Notes: generated from the sequence alone by a model not told the origin. DNA of 64,000 nucleotides from Comamonas thiooxydans (GCF_002157685.2 NZ_AP026738.1:806001-870000), one strand, 5' to 3'; shown: positions 1 through 10,623, counted from the stretch's first letter. A program made the numbers and translations.

Positions 1-21
1 AGATTTCAAGGATTAAAGATC

Positions 22-1497
22 ATGGGAAAGACCACCGGCTTCATGGAATACGAGCGCATCGAAGAGGGCTATGCCCCCGTTGCGGAACGTCTCAAGCACT
101 ACAAGGAATTCGTCATCGGCCTGACCACCGATCAGGCCAAGGTGCAGGCTGCACGCTGCATGGACTGCGGCACGCCGTTCTGCAACAACGGCTGCCCGGT
201 CAACAACATCATTCCGGACTTCAACGACCTCGTGTACCAGGGTGACTGGAAGAATGCCATCACCACGCTGCACAGCACCAACAACTTCCCCGAGTTCACG
301 GGCCGCATCTGCCCCGCACCCTGCGAAGCTGCCTGCGTGGCCAATATCAATGGCGACGCCATCGGCATCAAGTCCATCGAGCACTCCATCATCGACCGCG
401 CCTGGAGCGAAGGCTGGGTCAAGCCCCTGCCGTCCAAGCACAAGACCGGCAAGAAGGTGGCCGTGGTCGGTGCCGGCCCTGCGGGCATGGCAGCGGCCCA
501 GCAACTGGTGCGTGCCGGCCACGACGTGACGCTGTTCGAGAAGAACGACCGCGTGGGCGGCCTGCTGCGCTACGGCATCCCCGACTTCAAGCTGGACAAG
601 GGCCTGATCGACCGCCGTGTCGAGCAGATGGTGGCCGAAGGCCTGAAGATCCGCACCGGCGTGCTGATTGCCGGCAAGGACGGTCTGGGCAAGGATTCCA
701 AGGTCACCAACTGGGCCAAGGAAACCATCAGCCCCGAGCAGCTCGATGCCGAGTTCGACGCGGTGCTGCTGACCGGCGGCTCCGAGCAGTCGCGTGATCT
801 GCCCGTGCCCGGCCGCGATCTGGAAGGCGTGCACTTCGCGATGGAGTTCCTGCCCCAGCAGAACAAGGTCAACGCGGGCGACAAGCTCAAGGGCCAGATC
901 CGTGCCGACGGCAAGCATGTCATCGTCATCGGCGGTGGCGACACCGGCTCCGACTGCGTGGGTACCTCCAACCGCCATGGCGCCAAGAGCGTGACCCAGT
1001 TCGAGGTCATGCCCATGCCGCCCGAGCAGGAGAACAAGCCCCTGGTCTGGCCTTACTGGCCGATCAAGCTGCGTACCTCCTCCAGCCACGACGAAGGCGT
1101 GACGCGCGAGTTCGCCATCTCCACCAAGGAATTCACCGGCGAAAAGGGCAAGGTCAAGAGCCTGACCACCGTGCAGGTCGAGTTCAAGGACGGCAAGCTG
1201 ACCGAAGTGCCCGGCACCGAAAAGGTCTGGCCTGCCGATCTGGTGCTGCTGGCCATGGGCTTTGTGAACCCGGTGGCCACCGTGCTCGAAGCCTTTGGCG
1301 TCGACAAGGATGCCCGCGGCAACGCCAAGGCCAGCACCGACTTCATCGGCGGCTATGTCACCAGCGTGCCCAAGGTGTTCGCCGCTGGCGACATCCGCCG
1401 CGGCCAGTCGCTGGTCGTGTGGGCAATTCGCGAAGGCCGCCAAGCGGCCCGTGCCGTGGACGAGTTCCTGATGGGCGCCAGCGAACTGCCGCGCTGA
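22..1497 (+). CDS. gltD: Glutamate synthase (NADPH) small subunit
   Basis: Small (beta) subunit of NADPH-dependent glutamate synthase. It passes electrons from NADPH through FAD and 4Fe-4S clusters to the large subunit GltB, which makes two glutamates from glutamine and 2-oxoglutarate. The 491-residue length is typical. The N-terminal cysteine clusters are visible (C46, C49, C54, C58 and C97, C101, C105), followed by an FAD-binding GAGPAG motif at 150-155 and a second GGGDTG nucleotide motif near residue 305. The start ATG lies 21 bases into the window, so gltB, the usual upstream partner, would be just outside it. A strong terminator follows the stop codon. Confidence 0.96.
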   Translation: MGKTTGFMEYERIEEGYAPVAERLKHYKEFVIGLTTDQAKVQAARCMDCGTPFCNNGCPVNNIIPDFNDLVYQGDWKNAITTLHSTNNFPEFTGRICPAPCEAACVANINGDAIGIKSIEHSIIDRAWSEGWVKPLPSKHKTGKKVAVVGAGPAGMAAAQQLVRAGHDVTLFEKNDRVGGLLRYGIPDFKLDKGLIDRRVEQMVAEGLKIRTGVLIAGKDGLGKDSKVTNWAKETISPEQLDAEFDAVLLTGGSEQSRDLPVPGRDLEGVHFAMEFLPQQNKVNAGDKLKGQIRADGKHVIVIGGGDTGSDCVGTSNRHGAKSVTQFEVMPMPPEQENKPLVWPYWPIKLRTSSSHDEGVTREFAISTKEFTGEKGKVKSLTTVQVEFKDGKLTEVPGTEKVWPADLVLLAMGFVNPVATVLEAFGVDKDARGNAKASTDFIGGYVTSVPKVFAAGDIRRGQSLVVWAIREGRQAARAVDEFLMGASELPR

Positions 1498-1520
1498 TCA
1501 TTCACAGCGGGTCGTCCCAC

Positions 1521-1552
1521 AAAAGGCATTCCTCGGAATGCCTTTTGTTTTT
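1521..1552 (+). terminator. Rho-independent terminator after gltD
   Basis: A perfect 12-bp inverted repeat (AAAAGGCATTCC / GGAATGCCTTTT) with a 2-nt loop is followed by a T-rich tail. It sits 24 nt after the gltD stop. The A-rich left arm means it could also act on the convergent DUF3293 gene. Confidence 0.88.
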
Positions 1553-1642
1553 GATAGCTGCAACCGGCAGTGTTTTATGAGATACAGGTAGTTTTGTATT
1601 GAATTTTCAATAGTGGAAAGCGCAAGCTGCTATCAAAAGCAA

Positions 1643-2092
1643 TCAGCGCAGCCACAAAAGCTGAGGCCGGGCCCCGGCATCGCTCCAGAGCACGGCGTTC
1701 TGCTGCCAGTGCTGGCCCCATTGCCGGGCCGTGTCGGCATCCATGCCCCAGATCAGCACGCTGTCCTCGGCGGGCCACTGGCCTTGCGGGTCATGGCCGC
1801 AGCCGTCCAGATACTGCCAGCCCTCGCTGTCCAGCGCATGGCGCAGATCACTCATGCGACGCTCGTTTTCAGTCGGCTCCAGGATCTGTCCCCAGGGATT
1901 GCAGGCCGTGAGATAGCAGGCGGCCTGGATGGGCTGCCGTCCCAACTGCTGCACTAGCCAGTCATTGCGCTCGCCCACGCGTAGCGTCTGTGCGACAGCA
2001 CCCTTGCTGGCATCGACCTGGTAGAGCGCGTCGCGATAGGCCTGCTGCAAGGCGGGCGGGAGCTGGCTGGTGTCTGGTGACGGTGGTGACAT
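1643..2092 (-). CDS. DUF3293 domain-containing protein
   Basis: A protein of about 149 residues that looks like the DUF3293 family, small cytosolic proteins of unknown function found in many Proteobacteria. The visible family-like features are a central 'YLTACNPWGQ' stretch and a C-terminal 'VLIWGMD' strand. I placed the start at the ATG at 2092 (MSPPSPDT...), because the longer open frame upstream runs antisense through the neighbouring substrate-binding protein gene. An ATG at 2119 would add nine residues. It is convergent with gltD and divergent from the amino-acid binding protein gene. No catalytic motif is evident. Confidence 0.7.
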   Translation of the reverse strand: MSPPSPDTSQLPPALQQAYRDALYQVDASKGAVAQTLRVGERNDWLVQQLGRQPIQAACYLTACNPWGQILEPTENERRMSDLRHALDSEGWQYLDGCGHDPQGQWPAEDSVLIWGMDADTARQWGQHWQQNAVLWSDAGARPQLLWLR

Positions 2093-2270
2093 GGTCTGGA
2101 GTTTTGCAAGCTTGCACATGGTTTTGCGACCGGCGAGTGACGTTCTGCCCCGTCTGCGCGACAATAGCGGATTCGGCGCTGGCGGCAGCCCGGCTTCGGG
2201 GCGGCTGCGGTGGCCCCGGACGGGAGACAAAGCCCCTGCCTCCGCTTTTTCCACTTCAAATTTTGACGCC

Positions 2271-3080
2271 ATGAAAAAACGTACCCTGCTGGCCTCGGTG
2301 GCCCTGACTGCAATTTTGGCTGCCTGCGGCAAGAACGAGCCCGCAAGCAACACCGCTGCAGCTCCTGCGCCCGCTCCCGCGGCAGCCGCCGCCAAGCTGG
2401 TGGTGGGCCTGGACGACAACTTCCCGCCCATGGGTTTCCGTGACGAAAAGAACGAGCTGGTCGGTTTCGACATCGACATGGCCCGTGAAGTCGCCAAGCG
2501 CGCCAATATCGAAGTGGAGTTCAAGCCCATCGACTGGAACGCCAAGGAAGCCGAGCTGCTGGGCAAGCGTGTGGACGCTCTGTGGAACGGCCTGACCATT
2601 CTGGAAGAGCGCAAGGAAAAGATCCTGTTCTCCGACCCCTACATGGTGAACAAGCAGATCATCATCGTGAAGGCCGGCTCGCCCATCAAGAGCAAGGCTG
2701 ACATGGTCGGCAAGGTCGTGGGTGCCCAGGAAGGCTCCAGCGCCGTGACGGCCCTGACCAAGGACAAGGAACTGTCGGACAAGTTCAAGGAAACCAAGCT
2801 CTTCGGCGACAACATCGCTGCCATGATGGACCTGGAAGCCGGTCGTCTGGATGTGGTGGTGGTGGATGAGGTGGTGGGGCGCTACTACGTCAACAAGAAG
2901 CCCGACAACTACGTGGTGCTGGCCGAGGACTTCGGTACCGAAGACTACGGTGTGGGCTTCCGCAAGGACGACGAAGCCACTCGCAACAAGGTCAACGACG
3001 TGCTGACCGAAATGAAGAAGGACGGCAAGGCTGCTGAAATCGCCCAGAAGTGGTTCGGCGCCGACGTCATCAAGCACTAA
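2271..3080 (+). CDS. Polar amino-acid ABC transporter substrate-binding lipoprotein
   Basis: Periplasmic solute-binding component (SBP_bac_3 family) of an amino-acid importer, 269 residues. The N-terminus is a lipoprotein signal peptide with lipobox L-A-A-C at 16-19, so the mature protein should be anchored through C19. An Ala/Pro-rich linker precedes the ligand-binding domain, which contains the family motif 'GFDIDMA'. The ATG at 2271 is chosen because it starts exactly at the MKKR signal sequence; the open frame extends further upstream without coding character. The permease and ATPase genes follow on the same strand, but a terminator lies between. The exact substrate cannot be read from the sequence. 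Confidence 0.9.
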   Translation: MKKRTLLASVALTAILAACGKNEPASNTAAAPAPAPAAAAAKLVVGLDDNFPPMGFRDEKNELVGFDIDMAREVAKRANIEVEFKPIDWNAKEAELLGKRVDALWNGLTILEERKEKILFSDPYMVNKQIIIVKAGSPIKSKADMVGKVVGAQEGSSAVTALTKDKELSDKFKETKLFGDNIAAMMDLEAGRLDVVVVDEVVGRYYVNKKPDNYVVLAEDFGTEDYGVGFRKDDEATRNKVNDVLTEMKKDGKAAEIAQKWFGADVIKH

Positions 3081-3100
3081 TCCCTTTTTGACGTACTGCA

Positions 3101-3131
3101 CCGGCAATGCCTGGCATTGCCGGTTTTTTTT
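3101..3131 (+). terminator. Hairpin terminator between binding-protein and permease genes
   Basis: A perfect 10-bp inverted repeat (CCGGCAATGC / GCATTGCCGG) with a 3-nt loop is followed by eight T residues, 20 nt after the binding-protein stop. It lies inside an otherwise co-directional ABC operon. It therefore probably acts as a partial terminator or mRNA-stabilising hairpin giving more binding protein than permease. Confidence 0.85.
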
Positions 3132-3223
3132 GCGACGACAATGCGTGCAAACACTTCCTCCTGCGCACGCCCGTGCCTGTGGCGGGCTTTCGATAGCTGC
3201 AGCGCCACACTGAAGGCCATTTG

Positions 3224-3877
3224 ATGGACTATGTAATCTCGCTCCTGGGGCCCATGTCGGCTGGTGCCCTTGTCACACTCAAGCTGTTCTTCATCACGCT
3301 GGCGCTGTCCATTCCCATGGGCCTGGCGCTGGCGCTGATGCGCATCTCCAGCATCAAGCCGCTGAGCAGCGCCGTGGGCGCCTATATCTGGCTGATGCGC
3401 GGCACGCCGCTGATGCTGCAGCTGCTGTTCGTGTACTTCGCGCTGCCCTTTGTGCCCTACATCGGTGTGCGCCTGCCCGACTTTCCTGCCGCCGTGGTGG
3501 CGTTTGCGCTGAACTACGCGGCCTACTTCGCGGAGATCTTCCGCGCCGGCATCAAGTCCGTGGACCGCGGCCAGTACGAGGGCGCCAAGGTGCTGGGCAT
3601 GACCTATGCCCAGACCATGCGCCGCATCGTGCTGCCCCAGATGTGGGCCCGCATCCTGCCGCCCGTCAGCAACGAGACCATCACCCTGGTCAAGGACACC
3701 TCGCTGATCTATGTGCTGGCACTCAACGATCTGCTGCGCGTGGCGCGTGGCGTGGTGCAGCGCGACTTCAGCTTCACGCCCTTCATCGTGGCTGCGGCCT
3801 TCTATCTCATCATGACCCTGGTGCTGACCTGGGGCTTCCAATATCTTGAGAAAAAATATGCCAAGTACGACGCCTGA
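3224..3877 (+). CDS. Amino-acid ABC transporter permease
   Basis: Membrane-spanning subunit of a polar amino-acid importer (HisM/GlnP type), 217 residues. Several hydrophobic helices are visible, and the cytoplasmic coupling 'EAA' loop is recognisable as '[10 protein letters not shown]' followed by 'RRIVLPQ'. The ATG at 3224 is preferred over the in-frame TTG one codon upstream. Only one permease gene is present, so it presumably forms a homodimer. Its 3' end overlaps the ATPase gene by 20 nt, consistent with translational coupling. Confidence 0.92.
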   Translation: MDYVISLLGPMSAGALVTLKLFFITLALSIPMGLALALMRISSIKPLSSAVGAYIWLMRGTPLMLQLLFVYFALPFVPYIGVRLPDFPAAVVAFALNYAAYFAEIFRAGIKSVDRGQYEGAKVLGMTYAQTMRRIVLPQMWARILPPVSNETITLVKDTSLIYVLALNDLLRVARGVVQRDFSFTPFIVAAAFYLIMTLVLTWGFQYLEKKYAKYDA

Positions 3878-4634
3878 CGTGATGATTTCCGCCCAGGGCA
3901 TCCACAAGGCCTTTGGCAACAACGAAGTGCTGCGCGGTGTCTCTCTGGAACTGCTGCGCGGCGAGGTGGTCGCCGTGATCGGCCCGTCCGGCTCGGGCAA
4001 GAGCACCTTTTTGCGCTGCCTCAACCACCTGGAGACGATTGACCGCGGCACCATCAGCATCGAAGGCGAGGTGTTGGCCCGCTCCGAGGGTGAGGCCAGG
4101 GCTCAGTATGTGAGCGATGCCGAAATCCGCAAGATCGGCCGCAAGATGGGCATGGTGTTTCAGTCCTTCAATCTGTTTCCCCATCTCACGGTGCTGGAAA
4201 ACATCATTGAGGCGCCCGTCATCGTCAAGGGCATGAAGCGCGAAGACATCATTCCCAAGGCCGAGGCTCTGCTTGCCAAGGTGGGGCTGGCCGCCAAGCG
4301 CGATGCCTACCCCAACCATCTCTCCGGCGGTCAGAAGCAGCGCGTGGCGATTGCCCGTGCGCTGGCCATGGAGCCGGACATTCTGCTGTTCGACGAGCCG
4401 ACCTCGGCGCTGGATCCCGAGCTGACCGGCGAGGTGCTGCGCACCATGCGCGAGCTGGCCGAGGAGCACATGACCATGCTGGTCGTGACCCACGAGATGG
4501 GTTTTGCGCGGGAGGTGGCCAACCGCGTCATCTTCATGGACGGTGGCTACATCGTCGAGCAAGGCCCGTCCGAAGCCTTCTTTGTGGCGCCTCAGCACGA
4601 GCGCACCAAGGCGTTTCTGCAGAATATGTTGTAA
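3858..4634 (+). CDS. Amino-acid ABC transporter ATP-binding protein
   Basis: ATPase subunit energising the amino-acid importer, 258 residues. Walker A is GPSGSGKST at 42-50, the signature is LSGGQKQR and Walker B is '[13 protein letters not shown]', all intact. The short charged insertion after the first beta strands ('[17 protein letters not shown]') resembles that of GlnQ/HisP-like ATPases. The ATG at 3858 lies inside the end of the permease gene, and an upstream in-frame TTG is less likely. This is the last gene of the importer group; the next gene begins about 220 nt later and belongs to the Mla system. Confidence 0.93.
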   Translation: MPSTTPDVMISAQGIHKAFGNNEVLRGVSLELLRGEVVAVIGPSGSGKSTFLRCLNHLETIDRGTISIEGEVLARSEGEARAQYVSDAEIRKIGRKMGMVFQSFNLFPHLTVLENIIEAPVIVKGMKREDIIPKAEALLAKVGLAAKRDAYPNHLSGGQKQRVAIARALAMEPDILLFDEPTSALDPELTGEVLRTMRELAEEHMTMLVVTHEMGFAREVANRVIFMDGGYIVEQGPSEAFFVAPQHERTKAFLQNML

Positions 4635-4757
4635 ATAAGTCGCAGCTGCTGATGTGATTTCATATCGCAAAAACAGCAGTTTGCGCATGCCCAGCAAGCA
4701 CTGAATGCTCCTGAAATAGGAGTGAATGCTCTGCGATTCAAGCCAGACCTTGAAGAA

Positions 4758-4771
4758 ACATTCGCGAATGT
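4758..4771. promoter_or_regulatory. 14-bp perfect palindrome upstream of the mla operon
   Basis: ACATTCGCGAATGT is a perfect palindrome in the 221-nt gap between the amino-acid ATPase gene and mlaF, 85 nt before the mlaF ATG. It has no T-tract, so it looks more like a protein-binding site than a terminator. A CACAAT -10-like hexamer lies downstream at 4816-4821. The regulator is unknown. Confidence 0.4.
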
Positions 4772-4855
4772 ATGTTTACTTGGGGCTAACCCGAGCTTTT
4801 TGCCGAGCTTGTCGGCACAATACCAGTTTGCTTTCTCTTGAGCGGCTATTCACGC

Positions 4856-5668
4856 ATGTCACCCAACGCACCCTTTGTGGAACTGCGCAATGTCACCTTT
4901 GGCTATGGTGACCGCGTCATCCTGCGCGATCTGTCCCTGCAAGTGCCGCGCGGCAAGGTCACGGCGCTGATGGGCGCATCGGGCGGCGGCAAGACCACGG
5001 TGCTGCGTCTGATCGGCGGGCAGAACCGCGCCCAGCAGGGCCAGGTGCTGTTTGACGGCCAGGATGTGACCGCCATGGATGCGCAGCAGCTCTACGCCGC
5101 GCGTCGCCGCATGGGTATGCTGTTTCAGTTCGGTGCACTGTTCACCGACATGAGCGTGTTCGACAACGTGGCCTTTCCGCTGCGCGAGCACACCGATCTG
5201 CCCGAAGAGCTGATCCGCGACATCGTGCTCATGAAGCTGCATGCCGTGGGCCTGCGCGGTGCTCGCGATCTGATGCCTTCCCAGGTTTCGGGTGGCATGG
5301 CCCGCCGCGTGGCACTGGCCCGCGCGATTGCGCTGGACCCCGAGCTCATCATGTACGACGAGCCTTTCGCAGGCCTGGACCCCATTTCGCTGGGCACCTC
5401 GGCGCAGCTGATCCGCCAGCTCAACGATGCCATGGGCCTGACTTCGATTCTGGTATCCCACGATCTGGAAGAAACCTTCCGCGTGGCCGACCATGTGGTG
5501 ATTCTGGGGGCTGGCAGCGTTGCCGCCCAGGGCACACCCGAAGAGGTGCGCGCCAGCAGCGATCCGCTGGTGCAGCAATTCATCCATGCCAGACCCACGG
5601 GGCCTGTGCCGTTCCACTATCCCGGCGTCAGCGCCGACGAGGACTTTGGCAGCAGGAGGCGTGCATGA
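4856..5668 (+). CDS. mlaF: Phospholipid ABC transporter ATPase MlaF
   Basis: ATPase of the MlaFEDB complex, which moves phospholipids between the inner membrane and the periplasmic carrier MlaC to keep the outer membrane asymmetric. The protein has 270 residues, with Walker A GASGGGKT at 40-47, a Q-loop 'LFQFGALF' typical of MlaF, signature VSGGMARR and Walker B '[12 protein letters not shown]'. The start is set at ATG 4856, where homology-like sequence begins. It is the first gene of a compact mlaF-E-D-A-C-B operon, and its stop overlaps the mlaE start by 4 nt (ATGA). Confidence 0.95.
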   Translation: MSPNAPFVELRNVTFGYGDRVILRDLSLQVPRGKVTALMGASGGGKTTVLRLIGGQNRAQQGQVLFDGQDVTAMDAQQLYAARRRMGMLFQFGALFTDMSVFDNVAFPLREHTDLPEELIRDIVLMKLHAVGLRGARDLMPSQVSGGMARRVALARAIALDPELIMYDEPFAGLDPISLGTSAQLIRQLNDAMGLTSILVSHDLEETFRVADHVVILGAGSVAAQGTPEEVRASSDPLVQQFIHARPTGPVPFHYPGVSADEDFGSRRRA

Positions 5669-6441
5669 ACTTTCTCGCACGCATTGGCCTGGCAGTGCGC
5701 TGCCAGCTGGTCAACATGGGGATTGGCGCGCGCCTGCTGTGGCGCCTGCTGGGCTTGATGGGGCCGGCGCTCAGGCGCCCGCGCCTGATAGGCGATCAGA
5801 TTCACTTTCTGGGCAATTATTCGCTGGCCATCATCGGCGTCTCCGGTCTGTTCGTGGGCTTTGTGCTGGGTCTGCAGGGCTATTACATCCTGCAGCGCTA
5901 TGGCTCGGCCGAGGCGCTGGGCATGATGGTGGCCCTGAGTCTGCTGCGCGAGTTGGGACCCGTGGTCACGGCCCTGCTGTTCGCAGGTCGTGCCGGCACG
6001 GCCTTGACGGCCGAAATCGGCCTGATGAAGGCCGGTGAACAGCTGTCTGCCATGGAGATGATGGCGGTCGACCCCGTCAAACGCATTCTGGCGCCGCGCT
6101 TCTGGGCCGGGCTGATCACCATGCCTTTGCTGGCTGCGGTCTTTAGCGCCGTGGGTGTGCTGGGCGGCTGGCTGGTGGGCGTGGTGATGATCGGCGTCGA
6201 CAGCGGTGCTTTCTGGGGCCAGATGCAGCAGGGCGTGGACTGGTGGAGCGACCTGGGCAATGGCGTGCTCAAGAGCTTTGTCTTTGGCCTAGCCGTGACC
6301 TTTGTGGCTCTGCTCGAAGGCTATGCGGCCAAGCCCACGCCTGAAGGAGTTTCCCGTGCCACCACCCGCACCGTGGTCGTGGCCTCGCTAGCGGTTCTGG
6401 GCCTGGACTTCCTGCTCACCGCAACCATGTTCAGTATTTGA
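5665..6441 (+). CDS. mlaE: Phospholipid ABC transporter permease MlaE
   Basis: Inner-membrane permease of the Mla phospholipid transporter, 258 residues with about five or six hydrophobic segments. The MlaE/YrbE-family core is visible, including '[20 protein letters not shown]' and the '[10 protein letters not shown]' loop that contacts the ATPase. It overlaps mlaF by 4 nt and is followed by mlaD after 28 nt. It should dimerise and sit on the MlaD hexamer. Confidence 0.95.
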   Translation: MNFLARIGLAVRCQLVNMGIGARLLWRLLGLMGPALRRPRLIGDQIHFLGNYSLAIIGVSGLFVGFVLGLQGYYILQRYGSAEALGMMVALSLLRELGPVVTALLFAGRAGTALTAEIGLMKAGEQLSAMEMMAVDPVKRILAPRFWAGLITMPLLAAVFSAVGVLGGWLVGVVMIGVDSGAFWGQMQQGVDWWSDLGNGVLKSFVFGLAVTFVALLEGYAAKPTPEGVSRATTRTVVVASLAVLGLDFLLTATMFSI

Positions 6442-6469
6442 GGCTGCTCAGCAGATAGAGGTAAAAATC

Positions 6470-6970
6470 ATGCAGCAAAAGAAAAGTGATGTCTGGGTCG
6501 GCCTGTTTGTGCTGATCGGTGTTCTGGCCCTGGTCTTCCTGGCCTTGCAGTCGGCCAATCTGCTGAGTCTGAATTTCCAGAAGACCTATGCGATCACGGC
6601 ACGTTTTGACAATATCGGCGGACTCAAGCCCAAGGCTGCGGTCAAGAGCGCCGGCGTGGTCGTGGGCCGTATTGAATCCATTACCTTCAACGACCAGACC
6701 TTTCAGGCCGATGTGGCCATGAGCATGGAAACCCGTTACGCCTTTCCCAAGGATAGTTCGCTGAAAATTCTGACAAGCGGCCTGCTGGGCGATCAGTACA
6801 TTGGTATTGAAGCGGGCGCCAGCGAAGAGAACCTCAAGGCAGGCGACCGTGTGACGGCCACCCAGTCTGCCGTGGTGCTGGAGAATCTGATCGGTCAGTT
6901 TCTCTACAGCAAGGCCGAGCAGGGTGGTGATTCCGGTGGTGCCGCAGCCAACGGGGGAGCGAAAGAATGA
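6470..6970 (+). CDS. mlaD: MCE-domain phospholipid-binding protein MlaD
   Basis: Membrane-anchored MCE-domain subunit, 166 residues. An N-terminal transmembrane helix (about residues 10-30) is followed by a single MCE domain with the typical 'GGLKPKAAVKSAGVVVGRI' strand-turn region and a 'LLGDQYIGIE' segment. The tail is short and Gly/Ala-rich. In the family it forms a hexameric ring carrying lipid between MlaC and MlaFE. Its stop overlaps the start of mlaA by 4 nt. Confidence 0.94.
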   Translation: MQQKKSDVWVGLFVLIGVLALVFLALQSANLLSLNFQKTYAITARFDNIGGLKPKAAVKSAGVVVGRIESITFNDQTFQADVAMSMETRYAFPKDSSLKILTSGLLGDQYIGIEAGASEENLKAGDRVTATQSAVVLENLIGQFLYSKAEQGGDSGGAAANGGAKE

Positions 6971-7767
6971 TGACTACAACAAGCCCACAGACGAAATTGA
7001 CGTCAGACGAGAACCAGGCGCTCAGGCGCGTTGCGCTGGCAGCCAGCGTTTCCGTAGCCGCACTGCTGTCCGGCTGCGCCACCACCAACACGGGCCCTGC
7101 CAACCCAGCCGATCCGCTGGAATCCATGAACCGCAGCATCTATTCCTTCAACGAAGGCGTGGACGAGGCGATCTTCAAGCCCGTGGCCACGGCCTATCAG
7201 AACGTGACGCCGCGTGTGGCGCGTCAGGGCGTGACCAACTTCTTCGACAACCTCGGCGATGCCTGGTCCTTCGTCAACAATGTGCTGCAGGGCCAGGGTC
7301 AGGGCGCCTACAACTCCATGGTGCGCTTCAGCGTGAACTCGGTGCTGGGCATAGGCGGTCTGTTCGACATCGCCAGCGAGGCCGGCATTGAGCGCCAGAA
7401 GCAGGACTTTGGCCAGACTCTGGGTCGCTGGGGCATGCCCACGGGACCGTATCTGGTGCTGCCCTTCTGGGGTCCTTCCACGGTGCGGGATTCGGCCGGC
7501 CTGGTGGTCGACGCCTTCGGCTATCCGGCCAACACCATGGATGATGTGCGCTGGCGCAACAGCCTGTTCGGTCTGCGCATGGTCAACAACCGTGCCAATC
7601 TGCTCAAGGCCGGCGATGTACTGGACTCCGTTGCGCTCGACAAATACAGCCTGGTGCGCGATGTCTATCTGCGCTCACGCATTGGCGGCGCGGCGTCCGG
7701 CGGTGATGGTCGTCTCGAAAACTATGATGACGACAACGCCGGCAAGCTGCCCCCCGAAGGCAAGTGA
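6967..7767 (+). CDS. mlaA: Outer-membrane lipoprotein MlaA (VacJ family)
   Basis: Outer-membrane component that removes mislocalised phospholipids from the outer leaflet and hands them to MlaC. It has 266 residues with a lipobox LLSGC ending at C37, so an unusually long n-region precedes the signal core. The VacJ family sequence 'DPLESMNRSIYSFNEGVDEA' begins shortly after, and 'LGRWGMPTGPYLVLPFWGPS' is also diagnostic. In E. coli mlaA is unlinked; here it lies inside the operon between mlaD and mlaC, as in many betaproteobacteria. Confidence 0.95.
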   Translation: MMTTTSPQTKLTSDENQALRRVALAASVSVAALLSGCATTNTGPANPADPLESMNRSIYSFNEGVDEAIFKPVATAYQNVTPRVARQGVTNFFDNLGDAWSFVNNVLQGQGQGAYNSMVRFSVNSVLGIGGLFDIASEAGIERQKQDFGQTLGRWGMPTGPYLVLPFWGPSTVRDSAGLVVDAFGYPANTMDDVRWRNSLFGLRMVNNRANLLKAGDVLDSVALDKYSLVRDVYLRSRIGGAASGGDGRLENYDDDNAGKLPPEGK

Positions 7768-7846
7768 GCCGGTAGAGCTTGGTTACAAACATGATGCACA
7801 GGCTGCGTGAGTGCGGTGACACTTGCGGGCCTAGGAGAAAAACGCA

Positions 7847-8479
7847 ATGAAGATTACTCGTCGCATGTGGGGCATGGCAGCAGGTGCCATGCTCGCTTTG
7901 AATCTGGGTCTGCCCGCAGCCCAGGCCGCCGATGAAGCGCCCGATGCCCTGGTCAAGCGCGTCTCTGCCGATGTGCTGGAGACCATCAAGAAGGATGCCT
8001 CGCTGCGCAACGGCGATTCCAGCAAGATCAATGCGCTGGTCAACGAGAAGGTCATGCCCTATGTGGACTTTCGCCGCATGACATCGGCCGCCGTCGGTCC
8101 GGCCTGGCGCCAGGCCACGCCCGAGCAGCGTCAGAAGCTGCAGGACGAGTTCAAGGCCCTGCTGATTCGCACCTATGCGGGAGCCCTGTCCCAGGTCGGC
8201 GATCAGACCATTACCGTCAGGCCTGTGCGCATGGCGGCCGGTGACACCGATGTGCTGGTGCGTACCCAGGTCAACGGCCGTGGCGATCCCGTGCAGCTGG
8301 ATTTCCGTTTGGAAAAGCAGGCTACGGGCTGGAAGCTCTACAACTTCAACGTGCTTGGCGTGTGGCTGGTGGAGACCTATCGCAACCAGTTTGCGCAGGA
8401 AATCAATGCCAACGGCATCGACGGCCTGATCAAGACCCTGGCCTCGCGCAGCTCCATGCCGGCCACCGCCACCAAGTAA
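7847..8479 (+). CDS. mlaC: Periplasmic phospholipid carrier MlaC
   Basis: Soluble periplasmic shuttle of the Mla pathway, 210 residues. The Sec signal peptide is clear, with predicted cleavage after A27 (AQA|AD). The mature part is MlaC/Ttg2D-like, with 'VMPYVDFRRMTSAAVG', 'EFKALLIRTYAGAL' and 'VRTQVNGRG' segments. The ATG is preceded by an AGGAG-type ribosome site about 8 nt upstream. The gap to mlaA is 79 nt and to mlaB 19 nt. Confidence 0.94.
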   Translation: MKITRRMWGMAAGAMLALNLGLPAAQAADEAPDALVKRVSADVLETIKKDASLRNGDSSKINALVNEKVMPYVDFRRMTSAAVGPAWRQATPEQRQKLQDEFKALLIRTYAGALSQVGDQTITVRPVRMAAGDTDVLVRTQVNGRGDPVQLDFRLEKQATGWKLYNFNVLGVWLVETYRNQFAQEINANGIDGLIKTLASRSSMPATATK

Positions 8480-8498
8480 GCAAAGCGCTTCAGACGTC

Positions 8499-8825
8499 AT
8501 GGCCCGCTCAGCTAGCAACCCTCTGCAACTGCCCAAGGAACTGACCTATCGTCAGGGGCGCGACTGTCTGCTGCGCCTGCGTCCGCTGGTCACGGGCCAT
8601 GCGGATGCCCAGGTGGTGGTGGATGCCAGCGCCGTCAAGGTCTTCGACTCGGCGGCCCTGGCCGTGCTGCTGGCCTGCCGGCGCGCTGCGCAGGAGGCGG
8701 GCAAGCAGCTCATCGTCGAAGGTCTGCCCAAGGGGCTGCAGTCCATGGCCGCGCTGTATGGCGTGGACGGCTTGCTGATGCCCGCTCCTGTGCCCGATGC
8801 GGCCGCCACCGCTCAGCAAGGCTAG
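8499..8825 (+). CDS. mlaB: STAS-domain protein MlaB
   Basis: Small cytosolic STAS-domain protein of 108 residues that binds MlaF and stabilises the MlaFEDB complex. The anti-sigma-antagonist-like core is visible ('VVVDASAVKVFDSAALAVLLACRR'), including the conserved region around D-S-A. It is the last gene of the mla operon, 19 nt after mlaC. A 73-nt gap separates it from the next ABC exporter. Confidence 0.88.
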   Translation: MARSASNPLQLPKELTYRQGRDCLLRLRPLVTGHADAQVVVDASAVKVFDSAALAVLLACRRAAQEAGKQLIVEGLPKGLQSMAALYGVDGLLMPAPVPDAAATAQQG

Positions 8826-8883
8826 GCTGACGAATCACTGTGTCCGGCTAAGCCCCGCCAAGGCAGAGGCTGTGGGCAAGCCC

Positions 8884-8889
8884 TAGAAT
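8884..8889 (+). promoter_or_regulatory. -10-like hexamer directly before the yadG-like start codon
   Basis: TAGAAT lies 9 nt before the ATG at 8899. No Shine-Dalgarno sequence is visible between them. If used as a -10 box, transcription would begin at or near the start codon and give a leaderless message. No good -35 element is visible. Confidence 0.35.
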
Positions 8890-8898
8890 CTGGGCTCC

Positions 8899-9830
<932 letters not shown>

Positions 9831-9834
<4 letters not shown>

Positions 9835-10586
9835 ACGGCTGGCAGACCCTGCTCAAGAAGGAAGTGCTGCGCTTCTGGAAGGTGAGCTTTCAGACCGTGG
9901 CCGCACCGGTGCTCACGGCCGTGCTGTATCTGCTGGTTTTCGGCCATGTGCTCGAAGGCCGGGTCATGGTCTATGACCGCATCCCCTACACCGCGTTTCT
10001 GATTCCCGGTCTGGTGATGATGAGCATGCTGCAAAACGCGTTTGCCAACAGCTCGTCCAGCCTGGTGCAGAGCAAGATCATGGGCTCGCTGGTATTCGTG
10101 CTGCTCACGCCGCTGTCGCATTGGGCCTGGTTCAGCGCCTATGTGGGAGCGGCGATTCTGCGCGGCCTGCTGGTGGGGCTGGGCGTGTTTGTGGTCACCC
10201 TGTTCTTTGCCGTGCCCGACTTTGCCGCGCCGCTGTGGATTCTGGTGTTCGGCTTTCTGGGTTGCGCCCTGATGGGTACGCTGGGTCTGATTGCCGGCCT
10301 CTGGGCCGAGAAGTTCGACCAGATGGCGGCCTTCCAGAACTTTCTGATCATGCCCCTGACCTTTCTGTCCGGCGTGTTCTATTCCGTGCACTCGCTGCCC
10401 GGCTTCTGGCAGGCGGTCAGCCATGTCAACCCGTTCTTCTACATGATCGACGGCTTCCGCTACGGCTTTTTCGGTCAGAGCGATGTCTCGCCCTGGCTCA
10501 GCTTTGCCATCGTGGGCGCTGCCTGGCTGGCTGTGAGCGCGCTGGCCGTGCACCTGCTGCGTATCGGCTACAAGATTCGTAACTGA
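9831..10586 (+). CDS. ABC-2 type exporter permease (YadH-like)
   Basis: Membrane subunit of the ABC-2 exporter, 251 residues with about six hydrophobic segments. The ABC2_membrane family hallmark near the C-terminus is visible as 'LPLTFLSGVFYSVHSLPGFW' in degenerate form ('MPLTFLSGVFYS'), followed by 'VNPFFYMIDGFR'. It overlaps the ATPase gene by 4 nt. It is followed after about 70 nt by the bolA-family gene, which appears to have its own promoter. Confidence 0.88.
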
Positions 10587-10595
10587 TTTTTAGAA

Positions 10596-10623
10596 TTGAC
10601 GCAGGGCTGCTTGCGAGACAATG
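10596..10623 (+). promoter_or_regulatory. Predicted sigma-70 promoter for bolA-murA-hisGD
   Basis: A near-consensus -35 box TTGACG (10596-10601) is separated by 16 nt from ACAATG (10618-10623). The promoter lies 36 nt upstream of the bolA-family ATG, in the only sizeable gap between the exporter and murA. It is predicted by eye from spacing and similarity to consensus. Confidence 0.5.

Noticed and set aside
4726..4911. 61-codon open frame before mlaF
   Set aside because: Overlaps the mlaF start region, has no ribosome site, and the translation looks random.
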